Positions 1 through 15,000 of a stretch of DNA of 64,000 nt are shown in pieces. A program made the translations under genes and the position numbers. This stretch comes from Treponema sp. (lineage in GTDB: Bacteria; Spirochaetota; Spirochaetia; Treponematales; Treponemataceae): contig JAEETM010000008.1 of assembly GCA_016290335.1 (NCBI GenBank), forward strand, positions 9,501 to 73,500. Direction: 5' to 3'. How positions within the stretch are numbered: position 1 is the first letter of the stretch; the number at the start of each line of letters is the position of its first letter. Under the pieces are notes generated by a model, which saw only the letters and a program-made list of their open reading frames with translations, was not told where the DNA came from and searched no databases.

Positions 1-2
1 CT

Positions 3-3000
3 ACATACTTTAAAGGTGCTTCACGTACAATAAGCGGAACCGCAACAGATACTCACGGTATAGAGTATGTAAAAATCATGAGCGGAACAGAAACTCTTGC
101 TCAAATCAATAATGTAACAAACGGTACCTGGAGTACATCTGTTGGATTGTCTCCAAATACAGGTAAAACAATCACTATATTTGCAGTAGATAAGGCCGGC
201 AGGGAAAGTTCAAAGGTAGTCAGCAACATCTTCAGAGATGAAGAGGGTCCAAGTATTTTCGTAACTACAGACTTAAGCGGCCTGATCCTTGATGCAGATC
301 TTACAAACGGATTAGAGATTTCTGGAACTGTAAACGATGGTGCAGGAAGCGGTGTAGATAAAGTATTGTACTCAATAGATGGCAGCGCACCTTCTCTCCA
401 GGCAAGTGTTAATACACAGGGCAGCTGGAGCATTAAAGTTTATGGCCCAACAGCAACAGGCAATAAAACTCCAAAACTTCCAAGCCAGGGTATTTATGCA
501 CTCAAGCTTAAAGCAGTAGATAAGTTTAATAACATTACAACTCCTGCAGATAGAAATATCATTTACGATACAGCAAAACCAACCTTAGGTGTTACACTCA
601 ATGGTACTGCAGTCACAAGCGGCGAAAAGAAATACATTAAGAACAATTCATACGCAATAGCAGGTACTTTTGCTGATTCAGGAACTAACGTAACAGTTTC
701 TGTAAACATGGATTGTGCCGATGCTACAGCTAATACAAGAATCACCCAGACTCCTACAACAGGCAAAACCGGTACCTGGACACTTACTCAGACACAGGGT
801 GGTTCAACCATTGCAGACGGAACTTACACATATACAATTACAGCTACAGACGAGGCCGGTGCTTTAACAGGCAGCACTTCAAGAAAAGATACAGTTACCC
901 TTACAGTAGTAAAGGATGTAACAGCTCCTGCTGTAGAAATAACAGGTATTCCAGATAAAGATTCAACAAAAATCTCACAGTTCACATTCCGTGGTACAGC
1001 AGAAGACGTAACATCTGGTATTAAGAATGTAAAGGTTACAGTTGCAGACAAAGCAGCGCCAGACAGAAAGCAGGTATTAACAGTAAGCGGTAAAGAAAAC
1101 TGGACAGCTGCAGTTAATTATCAGAATGCAGGTTCAGTATTCTACAATAACAATGCATGGGATGAAGGTTGGAAAACCATTACTGTAGAAGTAGAAGACA
1201 ATGCCGGTAATAAAACAACAGAAACAGAAGAGTTCCTCTTTGATAGAGCAAACCCTTCTCTTTCTGTAAACGAAAGCACACATCAGCAGTATATGAACCA
1301 GGGTGGTTATACTCTTACAGGTTCAGCTTCCGATTCTTATGGACTTACAAAGAATGCAGGCAATAAACAGATAGTAACTATTGAAGAAAGCTTAGACGGT
1401 GTTTATATTGGCAGCAGACCATTAGAGCTTAATGCAACTGGAGCCTGGAGCGTAAATCTTCCTCTTGGTGTAGATAATACAACAAATCCTGTTGTACCAA
1501 CCAGCGGAACTTACAGCTACACAATCAAAGCAGAAGACTTAGCTGGTAATATAGTTGATGTTGGTCCTTACAGCACAATAGTAGATATTACACCTCCATC
1601 AATCACAATTGTAAATCCTACAGAAGGACAAACAAATACAAGCTCATTAAAAGAAACACAGGCAAGCTTCAGCGGTTCAGTAAATGATGCAAGCGGAGTT
1701 AAAGCCGTATGGTATAAGATTATTTCAAGAGCAGCAGATGATTCAGTAATAGCAGAACCATCAGTACCTGAATCTTCATCAAACGCACTTAATGACGAAG
1801 CTTGGGCAGGTTGGACAAAAGCAACTTCAGGAATAACAACCTGGAGCTTCACACAGGCCTTCAAGCTTGGAACTGCAGCCACAACTGCCGAAGGTTTACC
1901 AGAAGGACGTTACACTCTCTTTGTAGCAGCAGTAGACAATGCCGGTATGGTAGCTGGTCCATCATACGAAACAAGACCAGGTCAGATTCGCACATTCGAT
2001 GTTGATATGTCTGCACCAACATTAACAGAAGCTTCCCGTTCAGAACAGCAGACTCGTGTAGGCTTTACATTCAGCGGAACTGCAAGTGATACAAACGGAT
2101 TTGGCACACTCACAATTGCAGACAGCTTTACTGCTCCAGACAGTACAATAGCAACTGCAATTGCATCACAGACAATTACAGTAAGTTCAAATGGTTCTTG
2201 GACAAAGGCTTATACATTGGGTTCAGCCGAAGGTCAGCTCGCAGATGGAACACACGTATTTACACTTACAGCAACAGATGTAATGGGTAAAACAACTATT
2301 CTTACTCGTACTGTAACAGTAGATACAACAGCTCCAATAATTGATGTTACAACTCCTGCAGTTGATTCAGAAAGAAGAAACACAAGTGCTATAAACGATA
2401 CTAACTTTAACTTTGCCGGTTCAATCGTAGAAAATAATACGGGCGTAAAGGCAGTTTGGTATACAATTTTACCAAGAGATACAGCAGCTCCTGCAAAACC
2501 AGATAATGGTACAGATGCTCTTAATGACGCATCCTGGACAAATTGGTCAAAAGCAACATCCGGAAATGCATTGTGGAGCCAGGCACAGAAGTTCCGTACA
2601 AAGGGAACAACAGCCGAAGGTTTGGATGAAGGTACATGGACAATTCATGCATACGCAGTAGATAACGTTGGTAATGTTTCTGCTATTATAAGCAGACAGT
2701 TTGACGTTGATATGTCTGTACCAACACTTTCAATAAATAGTCTTGCAGATAAGACAAAGGTTAACTTTACAATCAGTGGTTCAACAAGCGATACTCACGG
2801 ATTCCAATCACTCACAATTGCAGACAGCTTTACTGCTCCAGACAGCACAACAGCAACTGCAATTGCAGCACAGACAATAACAGTAGCAAATGATGGTACT
2901 TGGTCAAAGAATTATACATTAGGAACAACTAACACTGGTAGTCAGCTCGCAGATGGAACACACGTATTTACACTCACAGCTACCGATATTATGGGTAAAA

Positions 3001-6000
3001 CAACTGTAGCCGAAAGAACAGTACTTGTAGATACAGTTGCCCCTGAAGTTACAGTTAATGCATTCAGTGGCTATACAACAGCAAGAAGCACAGTATTTAC
3101 CGGAACTTCAACAGATTATAATCTTTCTACAACAGCAATTGCTCTTTATAAAGATGGAGCAGAAACTCCTGTACAGCAGAATAACCTCTATCCAGATCAG
3201 GATGGAAACTGGACATGGAACGTATACAACCTTGTAGACGGAAAATATACAATTAAAGTAACTGCAACCGATAAGGTAAACACACAATCAATCATAGATA
3301 CCGGTGCAGGTACATATACACGTGGTGGTGTTGCAGTAACAACAGGAAGTTATTCTCACAATATTACAGTTGATACAACCTTCCCAACATCTACACTTGC
3401 AAAAACATCAGAAACTGGAAAGAAGTTTGTAATTGCAGATGGTAGTGAAACTTCTACAATAACAAATGGTGGAAAATATTACACTAATGGTACATATTCA
3501 ATCAGCGGTACAGTAACAGAAACTAACTACAATGCAAACAAAGTAACTCTTACTGTAAAGAAGGACGGAGTAGCTGTGCCTTCTGCAAATGTTCCAACAG
3601 TAGCAATCGATGATACAAACAATAAGAACTGGAGCTTCAATGGAATTACATCAGCTAATGCAGAATACGAATATACAATTTCAATAGAAGACGAAGCTAC
3701 TAATACAACAACTTATACAGTAACAGTTGTTTATGATACAGTTAATCCAACAGCAATTGTTTCTGGACCAGGTGAAGATTTGAGTGGAACAGCTTCTCTT
3801 AAGGGTTCAGAATATACCTTCAGTGGTGTAGCATCTGATGCAACTGCCGGAATCCTTGTAAACAAATATATGTTTACTCAGACTCCTCTTGCAGATGCAG
3901 CCGCAATAACAGCCTCTGCAACAACTGCAGCAAATCAGGCAAGTGGCACAAATGCAAATACTCAGGTTAATAAGTGGATTTCTGCAACAGCTTCTAACGG
4001 AACCTGGTCAAATGTAAAAGAACTTGCTACAGGTTCTGCAATACAAACAGGAAAACTTAACGAAGGTAAGTGGTATATCTACATTTATGCAGAAGACATA
4101 CTTGGACACCCAATTACAGCTTCAAGAAGCTTCTGGATAGACCAGGCAGACCCTGCAACAACAATAAATGCAGTAACACTTTCAGGTAGCACAGCTACAC
4201 ACAATGATATAGTTCTCAGCGGAACAACAACCGATGCTAACAACATTACTCAAATTGTAATAACAGATACTCTTACTCCAACAGCAGCCGGACAAACTGG
4301 TGTAGCAACAATTACTCTTACACCAACTGGTGGAGAAGGTCTCACAATTAATGATGATGGCACTTGGTCACATACATATCCTGCTTCTGCTCTTAACGAT
4401 GGAAGACACTTGTTCACAATTACAGCTACAGATACAGCAGGAAAAACTGGCAGCGTAACAAAAGAAGTTACAGTAGACAAGACAGCTCCAAATCCTGTAC
4501 TTCCTTCAACTTCAATACCAGGAATTGCAGAAACAAAGGGTAGTGCATATACATTTGCCGGAACTGCAAGCGATGCAACTTCTTCAATCACAAAGATTGA
4601 ACTTACAATTACAGATGCTTCAGATGCAACTAAGACAAAGAAAGTTGTTGCAACCGGAAAAGAAAACTGGTCTGCAAAGGTTGAATATGCCGCAACAGCA
4701 ACAAATGATGATGTAGACGGAACTGCAAACTCTTGGAGCCAGATATTTGGTTCAGAAGGTGTAAAGACTGTAACTGTAACTGCAACCGATGGTGCTGGAA
4801 ATACAGCCACAACAACTGCTCAGAACTTTACTTATGATAAGGCAGATCCAACTCTTACTGTCACAGAAAGTACAGTATTGGGTTATATGCCTCCACAGGG
4901 ATTTAATATTTCTATCTCGGCAACAGATACATACAAGCTTGGAACAATTACTCTTATCGAAGAGCATAAGGGTACTGGATCTACAGCAACATTTACAAGA
5001 ACATCAGCTTCCAGCACATCAAAGACATTTACAGGAAGTGAATTAACTTTAGGAACTTGGTCAGTTCACGTACCTCTTGGAACAGGTACAACTCCTGCAG
5101 AAGGTACATACCGCTACCAGTTTGTATTAACAGATGATGTAGGACACGAAGTAAGTTCTAAGGCTTATACATCAATAGTAGATACAGAAGCTCCAGAAGT
5201 AACAATAACAACTCCAGCTTCTGCAACAGCAAAACGCCAGAAAAATGCAATTAACGAAAACAACTTTAAGTTTATTGGTAGTCTTGATGAAGATAATGAA
5301 GTTCACGCTGTTTGGTACACGATTATTGCTGCTGGCGATTCAGCTCCAACAGTAAGTGTAACCGGTCAGGAAGCTTTGAATGATTCTAACTGGTCTGGTT
5401 GGACAAAGGCAACTTCCGGTAATACAAGCTGGAATGCAATTCAGGCATTTAAGAAAAACGGAACAAGCGGCGACGGTATAGTTGAAGGACTTGGATATAC
5501 AATTTATGTTCGTGCAGTTGATAGTGCTGGTAACGTAAGTGATAATGTTTCTCAGGTATTCGATGTTGATATGGAAGACCCTGTAGTTACAATCAATACT
5601 CTGGCAGTAAGAACAAAAGAAGGCTTTACTCTTAGCGGAACTGCAAGCGATTCTCTCGCACTCGCTTCTGGAACGAACGCAATTACAATTAAAGATGGAG
5701 ACCAGACTTGGAATGTTTCTGTTGATAGTAACGGAACATGGTCAAAAGCATTCAGAGTAACAGGAGAAACAGGAACAGATCCTCTCCTTTCTGACGGATC
5801 TCATACATTCGAAGTTACAGCACAGGATAGTGCAACAAAGAATAATACAGAAAGAAAGACAGCTACTATTATTGTAGATACACAATCTCCTACTATTGTA
5901 GTAAATCCATTCTATAATGCAAATGAATCAAATGGATATGAAGCAGTAAATAATCTTTCATTTAGCGGAAGCTTTACAGATGCAAACTTTGAAACAGCAA

Positions 6001-9000
6001 CAATTTCACTTTATAAAGATAATACCGCAGTTAGTGGTAAAACTAAGACTGTTACTGCAACTGGAGAATGGACTTGGAATGTAAGTGGTAGTTCAACAGA
6101 ACCTCTTGCAGACGGAACCTATACATTACGTATAACAGCTGAAGATAAAGTTGGAAATACATCTTCTGTAAATACAGCTGGAGATACAACTTATAATTAC
6201 AATATTAAAATAGATAATACAGCTCCTACATCTACACTTGTAAAAGGAAGCGGAACCTTGTACTTAGCAAATGGTACAACAACAGAAACAATTGCAAATG
6301 GCGGAACCTACTATGCAAAGGAAGCTTACACAATCAGCGGTGTAATAACAGAAAATAACTTTGATGAAGTAACTCTTACAACAAAAAAGAACGGAACGAC
6401 ATTTACTTCACCAAGCTTTACAAGTGCAACAAACTGGAGCTTCTCGGGCATTTCTGCTACAGATCATTCAGCAGACGGAACATACGATTATACAATTACT
6501 ATAACAGACCTTGCCGGAAACCAGACTTCATACAGTATAACTGTAATTTACGATACAACAGTACCGGTAGCAAGCGTAACAGCCCCAGCAGCAGACTTTG
6601 ATGTAGATGAACTCAATTCAATTGGCGGAAGCTCTTACACCTTCAACGGACAGGTTACAGATGCCAACATCCTCATCAACAGATACCTCATAACACAGAA
6701 CGATTATACAGTTGAACAGATAAAGTCAAACGGAGCAACAGGAACAGGCTGGACAAATGCAACAGCATCAAACGGAAGCTGGTCAAGCGTAGGAAGTCTC
6801 AAGGCAGGAAGAACTGCAGAGACAGGCAAGATACACGAAGGAAAGTGGTACGTATATATCTATACAAAAGACATACTCGGCTATGAGGCAACAGCTAAGA
6901 GAACGTTCTGGCAAGACCAGGATGCACCATCAATAACAGACCTCAGCCGCGGAACGCTCACAGGAACAAGGGCAACAGATGGAAATGTAACAATCAGCGG
7001 AAAGGTGACTGACGTAAACGGCATAACAAGCCTTGTAATCCATGACGTACTCACACCTGTAACAAGCGGAGATACAGCACCAGCAGACGTAACGATAAGT
7101 ACATTTGGAGCAGATGGAAGCTGGAGCAATGTATACACAGCAACATCACTCAAAGAAGGCGTACACAGATTTAGAGTAACGGCTACTGATACAGTAGGAA
7201 AGACATCAGAGGATAGCATAGAAGTAACAGTAGATAAGACAAACCCTGTACCAGTATTGTCAGCAACACCTAACAAAGATGATACAAAGGGAAGCTCATT
7301 TACATTCACTGGAACTGCAAGCGATACTAACGGAATCACAAATGTTAAGCTTACAATTGCAGATGCAGACGGACATACAAAGACTGTAAATGCAAGCGGA
7401 ACGACTGAGTGGTCTGCAAAGGTTGAATATGCTGCAACTGCAACAAATGACGATACAGACGGAACGGCAAACTCATGGAGCCAGATATTTGCAAGTGAAG
7501 GCGTAAAGACAGTAACAGTAACTGCAACCGATGGTGCAAACAGAACTGCTACAACTACAGCACAGACATTCGTATACGATAAGAATGACCCTGTACTTAC
7601 TCCAAACAAAGCAACAGTACTTGAATATATGCCAACGGCAGGCTTCACAATCACAGGTACAATTTCTGATACATACAGACTTGGAACTCTCAGAATCATT
7701 GAAAAGAAAAATGGAGATCCAACATCTGCAAGTGGTCAGAATGGAGCCGAAATAATAAGACAAACTGATGTTAATCCTTATAATTTTAGTGTTAATGTAC
7801 CTCTTGGAAACGTAACTCCTACAGACGGAGAATATTCATATCAGTTTGTTCTTACAGATTCAGTAAGCCATGAAGTAAGCTCTGAAACCTTTACAACAAC
7901 AGTAGACACAACTGCACCTGTATTAACAATTTCTACCCCTGCAAACGCTACGGCAAAGAAAAATACAAATGCAATAAATGAAAATAACTTCCGCTTTGAA
8001 GGAAGCATAACGGAAACAAACAGCGTACAGAAAGTATGGTACAAGATATTGGCCGACAATGAAGATGCCCCTGCAGTTGTAACATCAGGACAGAATGCCC
8101 TTAATGCATCAAGCTGGGATGGCTGGACAGAAGGAAGTGCAGGAACAGGAAACTGGAATGCAATCCAGGCATTTAAGTCAGGAGCAACAAGCGGCACGAC
8201 ATACGGTGAAGGCAACTACAAGATTTACGTATGTGCAGTAGACAAGGCAGGTAACGTATCTACACAGGCAGCACAGGTATTCGACGTAGACATGACCGTA
8301 CCAAACCTTGCAGTAACGTCAGCACCAGCACAGACAGCAGAAGGCTTTGAAATAAGCGGAACAGCCAGCGATACATTCGGACTTGCAGCAGGAACAGCAG
8401 CAGTCACAATTACAGCAGACGGAAAGACATTCCCTGTAAGCGTAACAGACGGAGACTGGAGCCAGAGCTTCCTTGTTGGAAGTGGAACCGACCACATAAC
8501 AGACGGAAATCAGACATTTACAATCACTGCAACTGACAAGGTAGGAAGGACAACAACTTTAACAAAGACAGTACTCATAGATACATATGAGCCGGTAATA
8601 AGTGTAGACTCATTCAGCGGTTATACAACAGATTCAAGCCTTACCTTCACAGGAACAGCATCAGATGAAGATGCAATTCACAATGATAACCTTACAGAAA
8701 CAAAGGTAGAGCTTTATAAGGACGGAGAAGCTTATAAGGTAAACAACGTGGCAGTTACAAAGGTAGTAGCAACAGATTCAGAACACAACTGGACCTGGAG
8801 CGTACACGACCTTCCAGACGGCGTATACACAATCAAGGTAACAGCAAAAGACAAACTCAACCACGTAACGACAGTAGATACGTCAGATACATCTGCATCA
8901 AATGCATATAAATACAACATCACTGTAGACAAGACAGCCCCTACATCAACACTGACAATAGGAAGCGGAACGCTGTACGTATCAGACGGAACAACAACAA

Positions 9001-12000
9001 CAACAATAGCCGACGGCGGAACCTACTATGCAAAGGCAGCATACACAATCAGCGGTACAATTACAGAGACAAACTACGAAGCTAACGGAGAAACTGCAAA
9101 AGTAACGCTCAAAGAAAACGGCAGTACAAAGGCATTTGCAGCCAATGCAAACAAGAACTGGAGCTTTAACGGAGCAACAACAGACGGAACATACCTGTAT
9201 ACAATAACAGTTGTAGACAAGGCTGGAAACCAGACTTCTTACAGCATAACCGTAATCTACGATACTACAGCTCCTGTGGCAGCAGTAACGGCACCGACAG
9301 CAGACTTCAGCGTAAGTGCACTCAATTCAATCGGCGGAAGCTCATATACGTTCAGCGGACAGGTAACGGATGCAAACATCCTCATCAACAGATACCTGAT
9401 TACGCAGGAAGACTATACGGCAGACCAGATAAAGACAAACGGAGCCGCAGGAACAGGCTGGACAAATGCAACAGCATCGAACGGAAGCTGGTCAAGCGTA
9501 GGAAGCCTCATTTCAGGCAGCACGGCACAGACAGGCAAGATACACGAAGGCAAGTGGTACGTATACATCTATACAAAGGACGTACTCGGCTATGAGGCAA
9601 CGGCAAAGAGAACGTTCTGGGCAGACCAGAATGCACCGTCAATAACAGACCTCAGCCGCGGAACGCTTACGGGAACAAGGGCAACAAGCGGAAACGTAAC
9701 AATAAGCGGAAAGGTAAGTGACGTAAACGGCGTAACAAGCCTTGTAATCCATGACGTACTCACACCTGTAACAAGCGGACAGACAGCACCACAAGACGTA
9801 ACGATAACATCATTCGGAGCAGGCGGAAGCTGGAGCCACGAATACATAGCAGCATCACTCAACGAAGGCGTACACAGATTTACCGTAACGGCAAAAGATA
9901 CAGTAGGAAAGACATCCGAGGATAGCATAGAAGTAACAGTGGACAAGACAAACCCTGTACCGGTATTGTCAGCAACACCTAACAAAGATGATACAAAGGG
10001 AAGCTCATTCACGTTCACTGGAACTGCAAGCGATACTAACGGAATCACAAATGTTAAGCTTACAATTACAGATGCAGACGGACATACAAAGACTGTAAAT
10101 GCAAGCGGAACAACTGAGTGGTCAGCAAAGGTTGAATATGCTTCAACAGTAACAAGTGATGATACAGACGGAACAGCTAACTCATGGAGTCAGATATTTG
10201 CAAGTGAAGGCGTAAAGACAGTAACAGTAACTGCAACCGATGGTGCAAACAGAACTGCTACAACTACAGCACAGACCTTCACGTACGACAAGAATGACCC
10301 TGTTCTTACAGAAAATGCTTCAACAGTACTTGAATATATGCCTACAGCAGGCTTCGATATTACAGGAACAATTTCTGATTCATACAGACTTGGAACTCTC
10401 AGACTCATTGAAAAGAAGGATGGAAGTACAACATCTGCAAGTGGTCAGAATGGAGCCGAAATAATACGTGAAACTGATGTTAATCCTTATAATTTTAGTG
10501 TTCATGTACCTCTTGGTGGAGTAACACCTGAAGACGGAGTATATTCATACCAGTTTGTACTTACAGACTCGGTAGGACACGAGGCAAGCTCAAAAACTTA
10601 TACAACAACAGTAGATACAACTGCACCTGTAGTAAGCGTAACGAATCCAGAGACAGACGGTACAAAGAAGAATAATAATGCGATAAACGAAAATAACTTC
10701 CGCTTCGAAGGTAACATAACTGAAGCAAACAGCGTTCAGGCAGTATGGTACAAGATACTGGCTTCTAATGCTAATGCACCAACAGCAGCTACATCAGGAC
10801 AGAGTGCACTCAATGCATCAAGCTGGGATGACTGGACAAACGGAAGTGCCGGAAGTACAAAATGGAACGCAATCCAGGCATTTAAGAAAAAATACAATGA
10901 AGATGGAACCTTGAATACAAGCGGTGACGGTATTGAAGAAGGCAGCTACAAGATTTATGTATGTGCAGTAGACAAGGCAGGTAACGTATCTACAGCAGCA
11001 GTACGCGAGTTTGACGTAGATATGACTGCACCTACAATTACAACTGGTACAATCACAACAGGTGACAACTGTATCAACAAGACAAGTACATATTACTTCA
11101 ATACAGAACTCAAAGGAACTGCAATTGCAACAGATACCTATGCAATGGCTGAATCAACCCCTGTAACTGTAAGCATAAACGGCGTTGCTAATTCAACAGT
11201 AACTCCAAATGCAAGCAATGTATGGACAATTGCAACAGACAAGTTCACAGCAGGCGAAACACAAGTTGTAACAATTACAGCAACTGATATAGCTGGAAAA
11301 ACAACAACAAAATCATTCAACGTATACTATGACTCTACAGCTCCTGTAGTTGAAATTGAAACTCCTGCAAATAACTCTAACATAACAAACTCTTCAGTAA
11401 TTGCAAAAGGACCAATTACAGAAACAGGCGTTGGTCTGGATAAGATACAGTGCACAACAACTGCTAGTGCAGATGCAGCAGATTGGTCAGACACAACAAA
11501 CTGGCATGACATTGGTGTTTCAAGTGGAAGTACAACTTGGAGTCAAAACCTTTCATTTGATAAAGAAGGTGCAGTTGTTCTTAGAGTACGTGCAAAAGAT
11601 AAGCTTGGTAACATAGCAACAGTAGCAACAAGTAACTTCAACTACGATAGCAATAACCCTAACCTTGCAGTTACAAACCTTGCAGACAATGTATACAAGA
11701 ATGCTAACTTTACTTTAAGCGGAACAGCTTGGGATACAAACTCTATTGAAAGCATAGAAGTAAAGGATGATGGAAAGACTGGTGTATGGACTCACACATT
11801 TACAGGTACTGAGCTTAATGCAAAGAGTGAAGCTACTAAGACAACTTGGAACTTCAACTTTGTAACAGGCATAGACAATTCTTCACAGGGTAACTTCCTC
11901 TCAGAAGGCCTCCATACTTTCATCATCACACTTAAGGACGTTGCAAACAGAACAACTCAAATTACAAAGACATTCACAGTAGATACAGTTGCTCCAGTAG

Positions 12001-15000
12001 TTGGAACAATACCAACTCCTTCAGTAACAGAAACACAGAGTTCTACATACAATTTCATCGGAACTGCAAGTGATGCTACAACAACAGTTGAAGCAGTACA
12101 GATTGCATTCGTTGATCCAACAGTTGCAGCAAATGCAGACAGAATCCACAATGCAAACGGTTCAACAACCTGGACATACACTCTTAACTTTGCAACAGAA
12201 GGAGCTTTCGGAGCTTCTGGTGAAAAGAATGTATGGGTACGTGCAAAGGATAAGGCTCAGAACTGGAGTGATTGGGATAATACAACATTCAATTATGATA
12301 CAAGTATTCCTAACGTTTATGTAACACATATAGCTCTTTCAGAGGATGGAACATCATACGGTTCAGATGAAACAGCAACTCCAAGTATGCAGAAGAATAA
12401 GATATTCAAACTCAGTGGTACAGCAAATGATGACTGGGATTTTGATTCTACTTCACCTATTACAATTACCCAGACAATGACACCTGCTGGTGGTTCTGCA
12501 GGAAATGCAGTAACAATTAGCGGAACAGATCTTTCAGTAACAGGTACAGGTCAGAACAGGACCTGGACAATTACAGGCCTCCCAAGGAATCCTTCTTCAG
12601 CAGGAACAACATCACTTGCAACCGGAACATATCAGTATGTAGTAACGACAAAGGATAAGGTCGAAAAGACAAATACGGCTACCATTTCGGTAACGGTTGA
12701 TGTAGACGGACCGGAAGTAAAGATTACAACCCCTAACGTAGACAAGGCAGAATCAGATTCAATTTCCGGAGATTCATATGCATTCCGCGGAAGTGCAAAT
12801 GACGTTGGTATTTCCGGACTTGCAAGCTACAGCTATGCATTTACTCAGAGCGGTACAGCACCGGCAGCTGATTCAGGAGAATGGGTAACCGTAACGGCAA
12901 CAGACGGAACCTGGAGTATTCCAAAGGACTTAATCAGCGGAACAACAGTATCAGGCGGAGTAACAAATAACACAGATACAGAAAAACTCCATGAAGGCAA
13001 ATGGTATCTGCATGTTAAGGCAGTAGATAAGTCTGGTAACGAAGGAAATGCTTATTATGCAGAAGATGATACAGAGCATACAAGTCCTATACAGGCCGTA
13101 AGAAGCTTCTGGATAGACCAGAGTGCTCCAACCTTGACAGAAACAAATATTGGAAATGCAGATAGCGAACAGGCTACAAGATATAACACAAATACAGGCT
13201 TCACACTTAGTGGTTCAGCAAGCGATACATTCGGATTGGCAACTGGAACTAATGCAATTACAATTAGCAATGGAAAGACAGGTGCTGCAAACAAGACATG
13301 GAATGTTTCTGTAAATAGTAACGGCGAATGGTCAAAAACATTCGTTGTATCTGAGTATAATGATGCGGGTACTATTACTAATTCTTCAGAAGAAAACTAC
13401 GTAGCAGACGGTGACTACACCTTTACAATCACTGCAACCGACTTGGTAGGAAAGCCAACAAGTGTAACAAGAACAATCCTTGTAGATACAACTGTACCTG
13501 ATATAACAGTTGAGCCGTTCTGGGAGTCTCCTGCAAACGGCTATGTAGCAGAAAAGAACCTTTCATTCAACGGATTATTCGCAGATACAAACTTCAAGAC
13601 TGCAACAATAGCACTTTACAAAGACGGCAGTGCCGTAAGCGGACAGACAAAGACCGTTACAAGTGAAGGCGACTGGACTTGGAATGTAAAGAACCTTGCA
13701 GACGGCGTTTACACTCTCCAGATTAGTGCAGAGGATATTGTTGGAAATACAAAATCTGTAAATACAGCAAATCTTGCAAATACTTATACTATAACTGTAG
13801 ATAACACATTGCCAGAATCAACACTGGCAATTGGTAGCGGAACTCTGTACGGCTCAGATGGAAATGAAGTAAGTACAATTGCAGACAAGGGCAAGTACTA
13901 TGCTAAGGCTGCATACACAATCAGCGGTTTGATTGAAGAAACAAATTACAATGCTTCAGACGTAACACTCACAGCAAAGAAGAATGGTACAGCAGTAGCA
14001 GCTGCATCAGTACCTGCACTCACAAAGAGCGGCAAGAACTGGAGCTTCTCTGGTATTTCTGCAGCAGACGGTGAATACGAGTATACTCTCAACATTACAG
14101 ACCTTGCTGGCAACGAAAAGCAGTACATAATCACAGTTGTATTTGATACAACAGCTCCTACAGCAAATGTTACTACACCAAATACTAATCTGGCTGGTGA
14201 AAACTCAATTAGAGGAGCAAGTTATAACTTCAGTGGTGTTGCAACGGATGCAACAGCAGGAATCCTTGTAGAAAGATATTTAATTACACAGACTTCTTAT
14301 AGTTCTGATGTAATTTTGACAAACGGAAGAACAGGTACAGGCTGGACATCAGTTACTACAGATAACGGAACCTGGTCATCTCCTACACAGACACTCATAA
14401 CAGGAACAGAAGCAAGTGCAAATGCCAATACACTGTGCGAAGGTATCTGGTATGTATACATCTATGCAAAGGATATCCTTGGTTACGAAGCAACAGCTTC
14501 AAGAACAGTTTGGATAGACCAGGCAGTTCCTGCAATTACAAATTTAAGCAGAGGAACTCTCAGCGGAACAACTGCTACAAACAGTAATGTAACAATCAGC
14601 GGAAATGCAACTGATGCAAACGGAGTAACAAGAGTTGTTATCCACGATGGATATTACGGAGACTCAACAACAAATGATATTACATTTACAACTCTTGAAA
14701 GTGACGGAAGCTTCTCACACGAATATGAATCAGTTGATCTTGCAGAAGGAACTCACACCTTCACAATCACAGCAACTGATGGAGCTCAGAAGACTAACGC
14801 AGAAACAATTTCTGTAATAGTAGATAAGACAGACCCTGTTCCTTCATTACCTGTAACAGCAGTTCCTGGTGCAGATGATACACTCGGAAGTTCATTCACC
14901 TTCTCTGGAACAGCAAGCGATACAACAGGTATTACAGAGGTTAAGCTTACAATTACAGATGTTGCCGATACAACAAAGACAAAGACTGTAACAGCAAGCG

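Noticed and set aside
6881..7699. 272-codon open frame on the minus strand inside the giant gene
   Set aside because: It mirrors the Ig-repeat codons (Thr/Ala/Val-rich shadow), recurs at the same place in other repeat copies (for example 9590-10048 and 4250-4810) and has no ribosome-binding site.
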